Shown here: in pieces, positions 33,359 to 44,224 of the stretch
Position numbering within the stretch: position 1 is the first letter of the stretch
Layout of the letters: each line of letters starts with the position of its first letter
Origin: Rhizodiscina lignyota
Lineage: Eukaryota > Ascomycota > Dothideomycetes > Aulographales > Rhizodiscinaceae
Assembly (NCBI GenBank): GCA_010015805.1
Contig: ML978126.1
Span: 1,240,001-1,304,000, forward strand
Direction: 5' to 3'
DNA length: 64,000 bases
Translations under genes and position numbers: made by a program
Notes under the pieces: model-generated
What the model was told of the DNA's origin: nothing
The model's database searches: none
What the model saw: the letters and a program-made list of their open reading frames with translations, nothing else

Positions 33359-34182
33359 TTTTGGTATCCAGGGATTCAATATCAAGGTTCCGGGGAGTTA
33401 AGGACGGACAATGGGCCGGGTTTGTCGGTACATCGGCTTTTTGTGGGAATCTTTTTGGGCGATGACTCTCTTTCCACATTGGAGCAGTATACCAAGCCTG
33501 TCTAGGGTTAGTACGAAATTTTGTCGTGATTCGTGAAGCTATGCATTACTCGCCAATACGGTTTGGACGTGGGCCATGACTTCTTATCTTGAAGTTGGTG
33601 GCACCACAAAACTGCTCCTTGAGATGTGGTTTCGAATCTATTATTGTACTTTTAACGCCTTGCCTTCACGGCATTCTCACATTTCAGACTTTTTACTGTA
33701 CCTCAAGCTTCGATCGTGTAAGTGACGTCATTCCGGTCGGAACGGTTGAGCTTGCCCGAACTTCTTCGTTTTCGCGAGACATCTCTACCTGCCACCCCGC
33801 TTCTCCTTTCATTGCTTCATAGACCAATCGACCAACGTATCTCGGGAGTTTCCCCGTTTCATCGATTCCCGCTTAAGCTTATTTAGCCGTTCTTGAGCAT
33901 GGCTTCAAGATCCGGACTGCGGGGGAGCAGCGGGGCCTGCAGCACAAATTGCCAACTGACGTGAATCAGGAGAACATTCAGCGAAAATCTTCACCCAAGC
34001 GAAGTACGGCGGTAACTCTACAATACTACATAGGTTTGAATGATATATCAGCACATCTTGTCCGCATTTCCGTGCGGCACAAAATGCTAGGTATAAGTAT
34101 GACTTTGCGGCCGCTACCTAACTTTCCGTCTCTTGGTCTCCCTCTATAAGTCTCGTGTTTCTGTCTCTTGTTACCTACTGTC
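33359..34182. other. Intergenic upstream of carboxylesterase
   Basis: About 820 nt holding the promoter of the esterase gene; a strong regulatory word pair is listed separately. TATAAG words near 34091 and 34146 are possible TATA elements. Confidence 0.45.
33723..33742. promoter_or_regulatory. CRE palindrome next to a CCG-N2-CGG palindrome
   Basis: TGACGTCA (33723-33730) is a perfect ATF/CREB palindrome. It is immediately followed by TTCCGGTCGGAA (33731-33742), a perfect inverted repeat of TTCCG separated by two bases, which is a possible Zn2Cys6 dimer site. They lie ~440 nt before the esterase start codon. Function is inferred from word structure only. Confidence 0.45.
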
Positions 34183-36076
34183 ATGATGCGGTTTCATATC
34201 GTATTAGCAGCTCTCTTTGCCCGCGTCTCATTATGCTACCCTCCATCGAAATACGGTTCCGGTGCTCCAACTGCAAAAGTCAAGAATGGAACTTACCAAG
34301 GTTATTACGCCCCAGCCTACGACACTGACAACTTCTTGGGAATACCGTATGCGAAACCTCCTACTGAGAATCGGCGCTTCCGGGTTCCGCAATCACTTGA
34401 CAGCAGTTGGGAAGGTATTCGCGATGCCACTAAGTATGGCCCATTGTGTTATGGATATGGCTTCGATACTGTTAGTCAAGTAGGACAAGGTGGGTTTTCA
34501 GCTCGCCAGTAAGTTTAATCGAAGCTTACTCCTGCAGGCTCTACTGTCTCTGATGATTGTCTGACAATCAATGTCGTTCGTCCTGCAAATGCCAAGGGCA
34601 AGCTTCCGGTGGGCTTCTGGATGCACGGAGGTGGTCTTGTGATGGGCGGTTCGGCCGACAATCGATACAATTTGAGTTTCATCGTGGAAGAGTCTGCGAA
34701 AGCAGGAAGTCCCATCATTGGTGTCAGCATTAATTATCGTCTTTCTGCATGGGGGTTTTTGTATGGGAAGGAGGTGCAAAAATCAGGACAAACCAATCTC
34801 GGGTTCCGTGATCAACGGCTCGCGTTGCACTGGGTCCAAGAGAATATTGAAGCGTTTGGAGGTGACCCGTCCAAGGTATTCTTCTCCATATTTCTTCTCC
34901 GCGAATGGAACGGCAATGTCATTGACCGCTCTGAAGGTTACCATCTGGGGCGAGAGCAGTGGCGCAAATTCCGTTGGTGCACAACTACTTGCCTACGACG
35001 GCCGCGATGACAAGATCTTCTCCGGGGCCATTGCGGAGAGTGGTGCTCCTGCTCGTGTTAACCCCTATCCGACTCCGCAGTCATGGGAGCCCGTGTATCA
35101 GAGTTTGGCCGAAGCCGTTGGATGCAAAGGTGCTTCCGACACCCTTCAATGTCTACGCATTGTATCAGCAGAGGACTTGAACAACGCAATTAATTCGAGT
35201 GCGACAACGGGGGCGAGTTACGGGCCAGTCATCGATGGCGATTTTGTGCAAAAGGCGGCTAGCGTGCAGCTACAGAAGGGCGAATTTGTCAAAGTGCCGT
35301 ACATCATTGTACAGAATGCGGATGAGGGAACGATGTTCGGTCCTCATGGCGTCAATACGACCGAGGAGTTCTTGGCTTACCTCAAGGCGCAAGCCTTTGA
35401 TGATGAAACTTCCCAAACTCTGTCATACCTCTATCCGGACATTCCTGCAATTGGCATTCCCGGGACTTGGAAGGGGCGAGCGAATGCCAGCGCAACATAT
35501 GGCGTGCAGTACAAACGCTCTTCATCAGTCGGAGGCGACCTCTCGCAGCACGCTCCACGCCGTCTCACAACCCTGAGCTGGGCTGCGCAAAAGGTTCCAG
35601 TGTACAGCGGATACTTCGACGTGCTCGTTAATGGACAGCCGTACACTGCGGGTGCCACTCACTTCCAGGAAGTAGCATTCGTTTTCTACAACACAATGGG
35701 CTATGGCTATCCGCAGAACCTGCGTCCAAACCCTCTCGGTGGCATCCTTCGACCCCGATATCTTGCATTGGCCAAGATTATGACTAGGATGTGGATTGGA
35801 TTCATTAGCACCGGAAACCCGAACTCGGCGCTCGATGGTGTTGAAGCGGAGCACTGGCCGGCGTATACCCTTGAAGAACCTATGAATTATATGTTCGACG
35901 CAAACATGACGAGCCATCCGTTTGTGGATACGTACAGGGCCGAGGCGATAAACTATCTGATTGATATCATTATTGCGCGGGAGGGACGCAACTGTACCGG
36001 ATTGGCAGCCTGCAAAGCACCGTATGGTGTGAAGTACGGTAATACGGATGGACCGCCACCGCTTTTGCATTACTGA
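34183..36076 (+). CDS. Secreted carboxylesterase / type-B lipase
   Basis: Three exons, 34183-34489, 34538-34875 and 34937-36076 (introns of 48 and 61 nt), give 594 residues. A signal peptide occupies about residues 1-19 ([20 protein letters not shown]). Family motifs: [11 protein letters not shown] near the N-terminus, [11 protein letters not shown], the oxyanion-hole HGGG at 132-135, and the nucleophile elbow GESSG with Ser222. Then come NADEGTMFG (acid Glu) and [12 protein letters not shown] (catalytic His), so the triad appears complete. Several Asn-X-Ser/Thr sites agree with secretion. The length is normal for fungal type-B carboxylesterases. It could release an acid from an ester outside the cell, which would suit the neighbouring catabolic genes, but that link is inference. 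An alternative ATG lies one codon downstream. Confidence 0.9.
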
Positions 36077-37314
36077 ATAGATAGTCTATGTAGGTATGCA
36101 TCATCAGCTTCTCCTTTACAAAGATAGAATATGCTCGAGCCTTGCCCGTGATCTCCGCAGGAGAGACTCACAGGAGACTCCTTCGCAATATCGCAGGGCA
36201 CTTGCAACGTAGGGTTTATGTTCAGAGTTGATGGCAAGACTTTGAATCAAATTGCCAACTGGGCCGATATGTCCTTTACTAGATTTTCGATGAATCTCCA
36301 AAATCTTATGATAATACACATGCGATGGGTGGAAAGTGTCAAATGTTAGAGAATCATGCACTTATCAACTGGGAGAGCTGAGTGCTGAGCGCTGAGTGCC
36401 GGCTGGCCGTTGAGGGGTTGGAACATGTGTCATTTGCGAGTTCTCTTGCACAGACCAGAGTAGACGCCGCAATAACGTGATGTTCAAATCCAGAGGTAAA
36501 AGCTTAGAGTAGAATAATTTCTTTGGAGCTCATCAGCCTTTCGTGCACATAAACAGTTCCAAGGGCAATTATGAGGTGCTTGAGCGGAACCATCAACTTC
36601 GCAATTCTACAAAGCGCTGGTGAAAAAACAGTCATCGTAAACTATATTGCCAAACTTTGATAGATTACCATTGTACTTGCCAGAAGAATAGCTTCAAAGC
36701 GTTTGTCGTTCGTGTGCTTCAAAAGCTCGGCCGACGAGCAGGCTTCGAATGAGATGGTCAATCTTCATAATGCAACCACTCTAAAAGAATAAACTTAAGC
36801 CGGTAGTCTGAAAAGACGCTTACAGAGAACCTTAAATGATGTTTTATTTGCACTAATAATGTCTCGTTGACAGATTTGTTGTTGTTGCGCAAGATCTGGG
36901 AGGAGATGTTAACGGTGAATTGAACGAAGCCCATATCCCACCACATCCTCCATTCTTTCCAATACCTCTTCAAATCAAAATAGAAGCTTACTAAGCACTA
37001 GTACGGCGGTGAATTTATAGAGAGTGCAAATGTATTGCGGTTATCAATCGTGCATTGGTCTAAGAGGCAAACGTGAGTTGTAGCGATTAAGTGGTGTGGT
37101 TCAACCGAGCATCTGAGTACCATTCCTATCGACTGTACGCCCCACAGCAGGAACGAATTTGATTAGGAAAAAAAAAAGGCAAGCTCGTACTCTTATATCC
37201 CACTTAAGAGAGTATGGCCGTACTCTAAGCCAATACGTGTAAAATGATAAACCGGATACCAAAAAGAAACCCTTTCTCACGCCAGTGCTGGGAAAAGAGC
37301 AAAAAAGATGATTA
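36077..37314. other. Gene-free AT-rich stretch
   Basis: About 1.2 kb, AT-rich, no credible coding region. It ends with the Pol III-type terminator of the tRNA gene. Confidence 0.5.
37301..37306 (-). terminator. Pol III terminator (T6) after tRNA-Glu
   Basis: Six T residues on the minus strand, eight nt past the discriminator base of the tRNA. This is the usual RNA polymerase III stop signal and argues that the gene is transcribed as a tRNA. Confidence 0.75.
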
Positions 37315-37334
37315 TTCCGACGCCGGGAATCGAA

Positions 37335-37384
37335 CTGAATTGCTGTTAGATGATGTTGAGAGCGGGTGAGTTGGGTTAGCTTAC
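37335..37384 (-). other. Spliceosomal-like intron at the tRNA T-stem/T-loop border
   Basis: 50 nt beginning GTAAGC and ending CAATTCAG, with a TCTAAC branch-point word about 10 nt before the end. It lies exactly between T-stem CCGGG and loop TTCGATT. Confidence 0.7.
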
Positions 37385-37391
37385 CCCGGGC

Positions 37392-37442
37392 CTAGTGAAC
37401 TGTTAGTGATTGGGTGGTATTGGCGGTGAAGAAGGACCTTAC
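37392..37442 (-). other. Spliceosomal-like intron in the tRNA variable loop
   Basis: 51 nt beginning GTAAGG and ending TTCACTAG, with a CACTAAC branch-point word about 13 nt before the end. It splits the variable loop after AG. Its ends, length and branch word match the protein-gene introns of this window. Confidence 0.7.
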
Positions 37443-37501
37443 CTTTCCGGTACATGCTCTGCTATGAGAGCGGAAGATCCTAGCCCCTAGACCACGTCGG
37501 A

Positions 37502-38237
37502 TTGATGGGAGGGAAGCTAAGTGTGATTATAAAGTAAGCTACCAGAGTTGTAAAAGCGGCGCGGCGGGGTCTTAATCCCGAGGCCTGAGGAATCAAAATT
37601 CTAGATTTTTCACTGTCATACCTCAACAAAGTTTTACGTGATTTCTAAGCCTTATGCCGTCGCGGCTTACGCTAAGCGTAGTCAATCTAAATTATTCGGG
37701 TCTTTACCAGACAACCTTATGTCATGTACATATAGCGGTACAACGTCAACTCATCCAACATCTCACAAACATTGTACTACCAAAAAAGGATACATCAACA
37801 CACATCACAGGCTTCAGCTACCATTTTGATATGGGCCCAATAATACTTTTAAACCACATAATCCATACCTTAACGTCTTTCCGCTATCCTACAATGTTGC
37901 CCACAGATGATGTCAGTTGGGTTGTAGCGCCATCCAGAGTGCCGCAAAGGCCTGAGCGAGCTATCAAATAGCTTACTAGGCACGAACTCTACCACATATA
38001 ACAGCACAATTCCAAAGGAACTTGGGACGTGCAAAGCTCTTAAGTAGCAACCCTCTATTCCGTATATTATTCATTCGATGATACAGCTCATGTTGCACGG
38101 TATCCGAAATCAAGCCCAATCATTTGCCCTTCAAGTCATCAATTTTCATTCCGCAGCAGCTTCTTTCTATACGTAAATTTTAGAAAAGTTCTTTGAGTCT
38201 TGCACGTTTAGTCTCTATTACACGAACTGTACTTTAG
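37502..38237. other. Gene-free stretch
   Basis: About 740 nt, AT-rich, upstream of the tRNA gene. Short ORFs only; nothing recognised. Confidence 0.45.
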
Positions 38238-38339
38238 ATGTTGACTGTCCATTCGGAGCGTCGAGGATGGCAGAGATTTCGTCGCAACTTTCGAGACCCA
38301 ACAGCGATAATGCATAGACTCTATAATCAATGGAGTATA

Positions 38340-38700
38340 CAAGTGTTTCAACGGTACGCCATTGTCATATACACGACAGAGAACGTAGAGCTAAATAGTA
38401 TCGCTCACCTCGAAGCACAAGAACTGCTCGCATTTAGGCGTTACAGTGTGCCGAGCGGCCAACTAGTTCGTCACTCTCGAGGGAGCCGACAGGCCTTACA
38501 GATTCAAGTGGGTGACGAAAAGGTTGAGTCATAGCTGCAATGTATTGAACCGTAAGGAGTATACCCTCACCAGTTGATACAGATTATGTATGCTAAAGCT
38601 GCACGTTTTAGATAAACACACTCTGGTATATATTCAATCGAGCTTTTAGAGGTGTGCTCACTCCTACTAAAGAACAAATCTTGTTCTTACTACAGCCGTT
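38340..38700 (-). repeat. Dispersed short repeat, copy 1
   Basis: Read on the minus strand it shares long blocks with the copies near 51.7-52.1 kb and 62.2-62.5 kb: TCTAAAAGCTCGATTGAATATA, CAGCTTTAG, GACTCAACYTTTTYGTCACCCACTTG, and CTGTAAGGCC. Its plus-strand left part (38340-38475) matches 57908-58045 (CGCTCACCTCGAAG, CTGCTCGC, TTAGG, GTTACAG). No coding capacity or clear terminal repeats are visible; possibly a MITE-like or SINE-like relic. Confidence 0.7.
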
Positions 38701-40623
38701 CAGTTATAGTTTAGAAGAGGGAGCTCTGGGCCGCCCCTCAGCTGAACTCGTCAAGATCGTGGATGGGCCTTGGACAAGGGGAGCGGTGTGCTGAGATCGG
38801 CAAGGACCTGTGGCAAAGAATGCAACCATCTCCAGACCAGGAGTGCGTGAAATCTCTACCGTTGCAACTCTGTTGCACTGTCCTGATTTGCCGTCCAAAC
38901 ATGTCCTCCATCTTGTATGAGGAATTGATCGGCCCCCAGGCCAGCAGTTCAAACACGAACATGAATTTCTCAAAGCGAACAGTCCAAGCTTCCCAACTAA
39001 AAGCTCTCTGGTGCTTACAAATGATATCAAAGACAGTATATACGGCGTCTCCGCAAAACCAAGCAATCATCTCTTCACAGCCTCAGCAGTTCGACGACCA
39101 GGCCCCAGCAGCACACGCACTACCCCGAACCTCTGAGTCCCAATCATCGGGGGGACGCTCAGCGAGTGGGAGCTCGCTGCCTGGACTTCGTCCGAGCCAA
39201 TACATTCATCTGCACGGCCGAAGCTTCAATCACATACCGAACTGCACGGGAGGAGGATACTGAGGATTGGGAGAGTGACACCCCGACACGTCGCGTTCTC
39301 ACAGAGTATCTTTCTAAGCCGTTCCCGAGACAAGGCTGGTATGCTGGGTGTGGTACGGGGCGAGACGGGCCCGAGAGGGAGAATACCCTAAACGATATCC
39401 GTGCCGTCGTAGGGTTTGGGGATGACGTACGGCGGTGCATGTGTGCGAGAGAGGGCTTTTGCACGCAGCTGCACGGCAAAGAAAGAAAATTTCGACAGTT
39501 CGAATATGGGGTTGCGGCTATGCCTGGAGCGGAAATGCAGTCGGCTCTCGGCGTCTCAGGCGTTCGAAACCCGCCGAGCCACTCACGGTGTGCAGAGCGG
39601 CATAAGTGGGAGCTGCACGAGCCTTTGCGCGTTTTAATGACAGCATCTGTTCTATTTTATGTGGAATGACTGAAAGGACTTCTCGCATGTGCAGAGGCTG
39701 TATTCGTAAAGTCAGACTAAGAATTTCCATTTCTTCCTTGGCTCTCGAGCTTCGGTTCGAGCATATGCGGGCTTTTAACGTGTAGTTTGTGTATGTAGAT
39801 TGAGCTCCGATTCAATTACATCTGGGCGCTCAACTAGCAGTTTGCACGTAGAGATCGAGCATCGCCTCAGTCAAACGCACCCACTCAGCTCCCAACTCGT
39901 GTACGAAGTTTAAGCTTCCGTGCGAGTAATCGTGAGGGCTACACGAGACTCATTATCTCACGCCCTGAGTGGCTGCGCCCCCAGCAATCCACAGAAACCG
40001 TTAGACTAGTGGGCGTCAGGAGCCTTCGGAAATAATGACCACCAGCGGCGAGGCCGACGAGTGGAGTCTGGTTGCCTGACATCCCTCAACGCCTCCCCAG
40101 GCCACTTCCCCACGCAGGATTGTATGATCAGACAGATTCAGCGGGGGTAGAGATCCCCTTCATGCTTGTGCGGGAGCTAAAAATCAAGATCGTTTTTGGA
40201 TAACAAATGCGCAGAAACGGGACAGTCGTATGATAGGTACAATAAGAATATTGTGAAACAACAAATGCATGCAGTATGTACGCGTTACGACTACGACTTG
40301 GGGGGTATACCGGAAACGACCGACTGATAAGGAAAGATATGACAATAAAGAGTGCCAAAACACACTCAAAACAAATAAGAATGATGGGGGGAGGGCCGCC
40401 CAATGCGAAGCGAAAAACTTTGAGAGAAAAGATGCCGTTCCGTTGGATCAAAAATGAAGCTCGCCCAGAACAATGCGCCAGAGATCCTCCATAATGTTCC
40501 TGTTGCAAGCAGAAAATCCATACCCAATATTCGTAACATTTCCGACACCAAAATTTTGAGCAGTCCATCCCACAATAATGCTTTGCAAATCCGTCAAAGT
40601 GTTGAAAAAGTCCCATCCCTCAG
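38701..40623. other. Gene-free stretch with unconvincing ORFs
   Basis: About 1.9 kb. Several overlapping ORFs on both strands (38704-39669) lack ATG starts or known domains, and none is clearly preferred. From about 40128 to 40623 the sequence is probably the 3' untranslated region of the minus-strand transcription factor. Confidence 0.4.
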
Positions 40624-43600
40624 TCAATGCACCGCCGCGCTGCCCAGCCGCTCTCCCAATCCCACGATCGTGCTCTCCCTGTGCCCATGCGAGCTCTCCC
40701 TGCCCTGGTGCACACCCGTAAGCATATCCACACAGTCGCCCAGCCGGCTCGCCGCCTCATGCAGGAGTTCCCATCTCGTATTCAAGAACATGTCCCTCAG
40801 GAGGACCAACAGGCCCAGACACGCATTTCGATGCGGCGTGCGACTCAGATCCTCCGGGCTCTTGACTCCGCCCACGCGCTGGAGGAAGAGCTGCATATCC
40901 CGCACCCTTTCTTCGTCGCTGTTGAGCGTGTAGACGGGGGAGAGCGGGCCATCGAGCGCGAAACCGTAGGACCAGACGATCAGGGTGGCAAAGTACAGGA
41001 CCCAAGGCCGGTTGAGGAGGAAATCGTCCCGCGCCGAGTAAGTGAAGCCGTGCTGCTCGAGGCCTGTGGAGCTCTGCTGTTCAGGGCGCAATCCTGCCTC
41101 TCCGTCGGGGAGCAGGACTTGCGAGAGGAACCGCAGCGCGTAGAATGTGGCATCCCTCGCGCGAGCCGTTGGTGCCCAAACCTCTTTCATCCGCCGTTGC
41201 GCGCCCGCCGAGTCCTGCGATGTAATGCTGCGTCCAAGAAGTCTGTGCGCACCAGCGAAAATCTGGCAGTCCACAATGTCAACGTGCATCGCCATGTGAG
41301 CCAGATGGTGCAGAACCGTCCTTCCTTCGAAAATATTGTCAGGATCAAGGTCGGGGTGAGAGGTTCGGCCATGCGACGATGTCCGTTGTAGCGCGCTCGG
41401 GTTGTTCTTGAGACTGTCATCAAAATCAATCTTCCAAAAGTCAAACGCGCGAGTCAAACTTCCTCTCCACTTATCCCTTCCACCAAGCGCTTGAGTAACG
41501 CCGAGCGAAGAAACTTGCAAGTCTCTCTGGTTCATGTGCCAGCTCACGCTCAGTAACCCAGCCATTAGAATCGTACGACCGAAGGCGTTCGTGCGGACTG
41601 GTTGACCGTTGAGGGTCTTCTTCAGCCCATCAAGGAATGATGGTGACTTTACACCGTTCTGGTGATTCAGCTGTTCCGCACGTCCTACTTCTGCGCTCGA
41701 TGTCGCGGACCACATGGCTTCATCGCAGGGCAATGGCAGACGCATTTCATGAGCTACCATCACTGCTGAGTGTCCAAACATTGTCGCGTGGATCGAGTCC
41801 ATCACGAAAGCAGCAAACGCCACTCGTCGCGTCGCCTCATTCGAGATCCAATGATTCCACCAGTCGTCTGGAGTCGTAGCCCCCGAGCCGAGTGTACCGT
41901 TAATGCCAACGGAATTGTGACGCGAATCCTTTACACTTGGAGGCGAATCGATGCTCGAACGGCCGATAAGCGAAGAGCCTCTTCTCATCAGCGTCAACGT
42001 GGTCGCATGATGAATGTGTGCACGCTCGTGCAGTGGCCTTGTCGCATACATCTTCTCGAAAATCTCTAGTAAGATGAGTGACTGGAAGACCCAGAGTTTC
42101 GCAGGCGGCCTAAAGTCGGCATCTTGAAAAATCTCCCATCGAATGTTGCATGCAAAGAAATTCGCGAGTTCTGAGCACTGCTGCGTTGTTGAGAATCCGT
42201 GAGTCCTCTCCAGGCAAGACGCCCCAATTGCCATGACTGCGATCAGAAGTAGTTCAGGACAGTGGTTGGCAGAGAATGTAGGACGGTGAAGGATGGGCAT
42301 CTGCGGGTGGAAGTGAATCCAGTACGACGTAATATAATTTTGCATCATGCTGAGTCCAAGCAAATGGTGGTCATCGCGCTTCGCACCATCGAGAAGCTCG
42401 TCCTTCTTGATACTCGTCAGGTGTGTCACATCGTTGAAGCGCATTTCGAGATGTTCCAGGATATGCTGGCGTCTGTCTTCTGATAGCGACGATTCTGGAA
42501 GGTTAGCATCCAGAATACTGTTGACAGCCATTGGGTGTTGTGGAGGCATCGGTTGGGAAAAGTTACCCGAGACTTGAGGGTCGTAGTTGAAATATGGTGC
42601 CTGAAGCCCCATGTTCTGCGACTGTGCCATCATGTTATTCATGTGCGCTGAATAGGCCATGGGAGACGCTCCAGATCCAAACTGAGAATCGTTGAAAAGC
42701 CATGCCGTAAAGTCATCAGCCATTGCAAATGGCGATCGACTGATGCCCTCTCCGCCAAACATGGGCACAGAATACTGAGGCGTCATACTCTCTAGTATTT
42801 GAGCCTCTGTCGCAGCACTCATTCTCATGTCAGATTGGCCCTGATCTATTTGCACTCCGGCTGAAGGTGGATAGCTTGATTCAGTAGGGTGGGAGGTAGG
42901 TGCCATGGTCTGGAACGACGGCGGCGGCAGGGTTGAGAGAGGAGGAAAGTTTTGTTGCGACTGATACTGCGAAGGAGTCGATGTTGGATACTGCTGGTTG
43001 CCTTGTTGAGGCCCTCTTGGAAAAGGTTGCTGACTTCCAGCAGCAGTGTATGGTGACCCATTTATCGACAGCGACTGCATGTTGGAAGCCATCGTGTTCT
43101 GCCTTGTGAAAGAGCCATCAGGTCCGGGTCGACCACCCTGAGGCCCAAAGCTGCTTTGCCGTGCAAGGTTGGGATAATTTTGTTGTGGTCGGTTGCTCTC
43201 GCTCGTTCGATAGCTGTCGGTGCTAGCTGTTCGGTTCAGTGAGGTCCCCATCTGAACATCAGACCCCGGAGACTGAAGGGTTGGATCGAGAGGAGGTGAC
43301 GCTTCTGATCGGTTAGATGAGTTTGTGACACCTGACATGGGAGATTGGGTGGAGAAGGCCCGATCCGGTGGGGGTTGCTGTTGTTGCCCTGCATGAAAAG
43401 AAGCGCCTTGCCGCACGGTCGGCGAATTCGAGGGACCCATTCGCAGTGCATTTTGTTGATTGAGCGCTGCTGTAACAATAGGATTGGGGTTTTGCATAAA
43501 GTTGTCTTTGCGAAGCAGCTGAGATCCACGTGCGGTGTGTCGTTCCTTGTGCCGCGCACACAGGTCCTGACGAACAAACGACCGCTGGCAATCCGGGAAA

Positions 43601-44224
43601 TCGCATCTATAGATTTGTTTCGGATTGTCTGTTAGTTTATTAATTAGCTTCTGTTCGCGTTGTTCGTGATATTGTAGCACCATGTCAGCGGAACGGCCCC
43701 ACAGGGCCGTAGTTGCGGACGAGGCTGCACACGATTAAGTGAACCAGCAGTCGCCAACCACATGGCCGATGAGAGCTCAGAACGTCAAGCGCAATGCGCC
43801 ATTATCGATTCAAGGCTCAGTCGAGCTTTTGCGGGGTGCCTCTATGGTTGAGCGCACACAATCGCTATGAAATGGCAGGAGACTCACGATTCAACTGGTG
43901 TCGATAGAGATGTTCCGCCCTCGAATAGCTCTTCCCACATCCCTCGTGAGGACACTCAAACTTCTTGTCCAGGCCCTTCCTGCTCCTCCTCCTCTTCTTC
44001 GACGAGCCCATGCTCGTGCCCTCAGGACCACCCTGATCCATCTCCTCTTCCCCATCCTCATTCTCTCTCGTCCTCCTCCTTCCCCGCTGATCGTCTGGAG
44101 TTGAAGTCCCAGCAGCTTGGTCCATGGCTGAGGAAGCCGAGTCGAGCTTCATGTGGTGATCGTGTTGCGAGGAGCCAAAATCCGGCGCATGCGCAGAGTG
44201 CATGGTAAGAACCTGGGCGGTCAT
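40624..44224 (-). CDS. Large C2H2 zinc-finger / fungal-specific transcription factor
   Basis: Exon 1 44224-43888 and exon 2 43628-40624, with a 259-nt intron (donor GTGAGT, acceptor ACTAACAG), give 1113 residues. The start is the first true ATG (MTAQVLTM). Exon 1 has an acidic stretch (RENEDGEEEMDQ) and a nuclear-localisation-like KKRRRSRKG just before finger 1, CPHEGC-X12-H-X3-H. Finger 2 is CDFPDC-X12-H-X3-H. The intron splits the last His codon of finger 1 (C|AC, phase 1), the same position as in the factor at 1-2757. A ~400-residue Ser/Gln/Pro/Asn-rich segment follows, then the fungal-specific regulatory domain with SYWIHFHPQMPILHRPTF and a helical C-terminus. The biological role is not identified. 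Confidence 0.9.

Larger units (their letters stand above)
37315..37501 (-). tRNA. tRNA-Glu(CUC) interrupted by three insertions
   Basis: 187 nt. Taking out three insertions leaves a 72-nt tRNA with every stem perfect. Acceptor TCCGACG/CGTCGGA (7 bp, discriminator A), D arm GTCT..GGAT, anticodon arm TTCCG/CGGAA (5 bp) with loop CTCTCAC and anticodon CTC, a 4-nt variable loop, and T arm CCGGG/CCCGG with loop TTCGATT. Insertion 1 is 14 nt between positions 37 and 38 (37451-37464), the normal eukaryotic site, and it holds AGAGC, able to pair with the GCTCT overlapping the anticodon. Insertions 2 (51 nt) and 3 (50 nt) lie in the variable loop and at the T-stem/T-loop border and look like spliceosomal introns. 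The A box is intact. The B box reads AGTTCGATTCC, still close to consensus because insertion 3 ends in CAG. A T6 terminator follows. Confidence 0.85.

Noticed and set aside
38738-39669. Overlapping ORFs of 100-170 codons on both strands
   Set aside because: Several lack an ATG, none has a known motif, and the strands compete without a clear winner.
40128-40616. 162-codon minus-strand ORF with hydrophobic stretches
   Set aside because: No ATG start; lies immediately 3' of the C2H2 factor and is most simply its 3' untranslated region.
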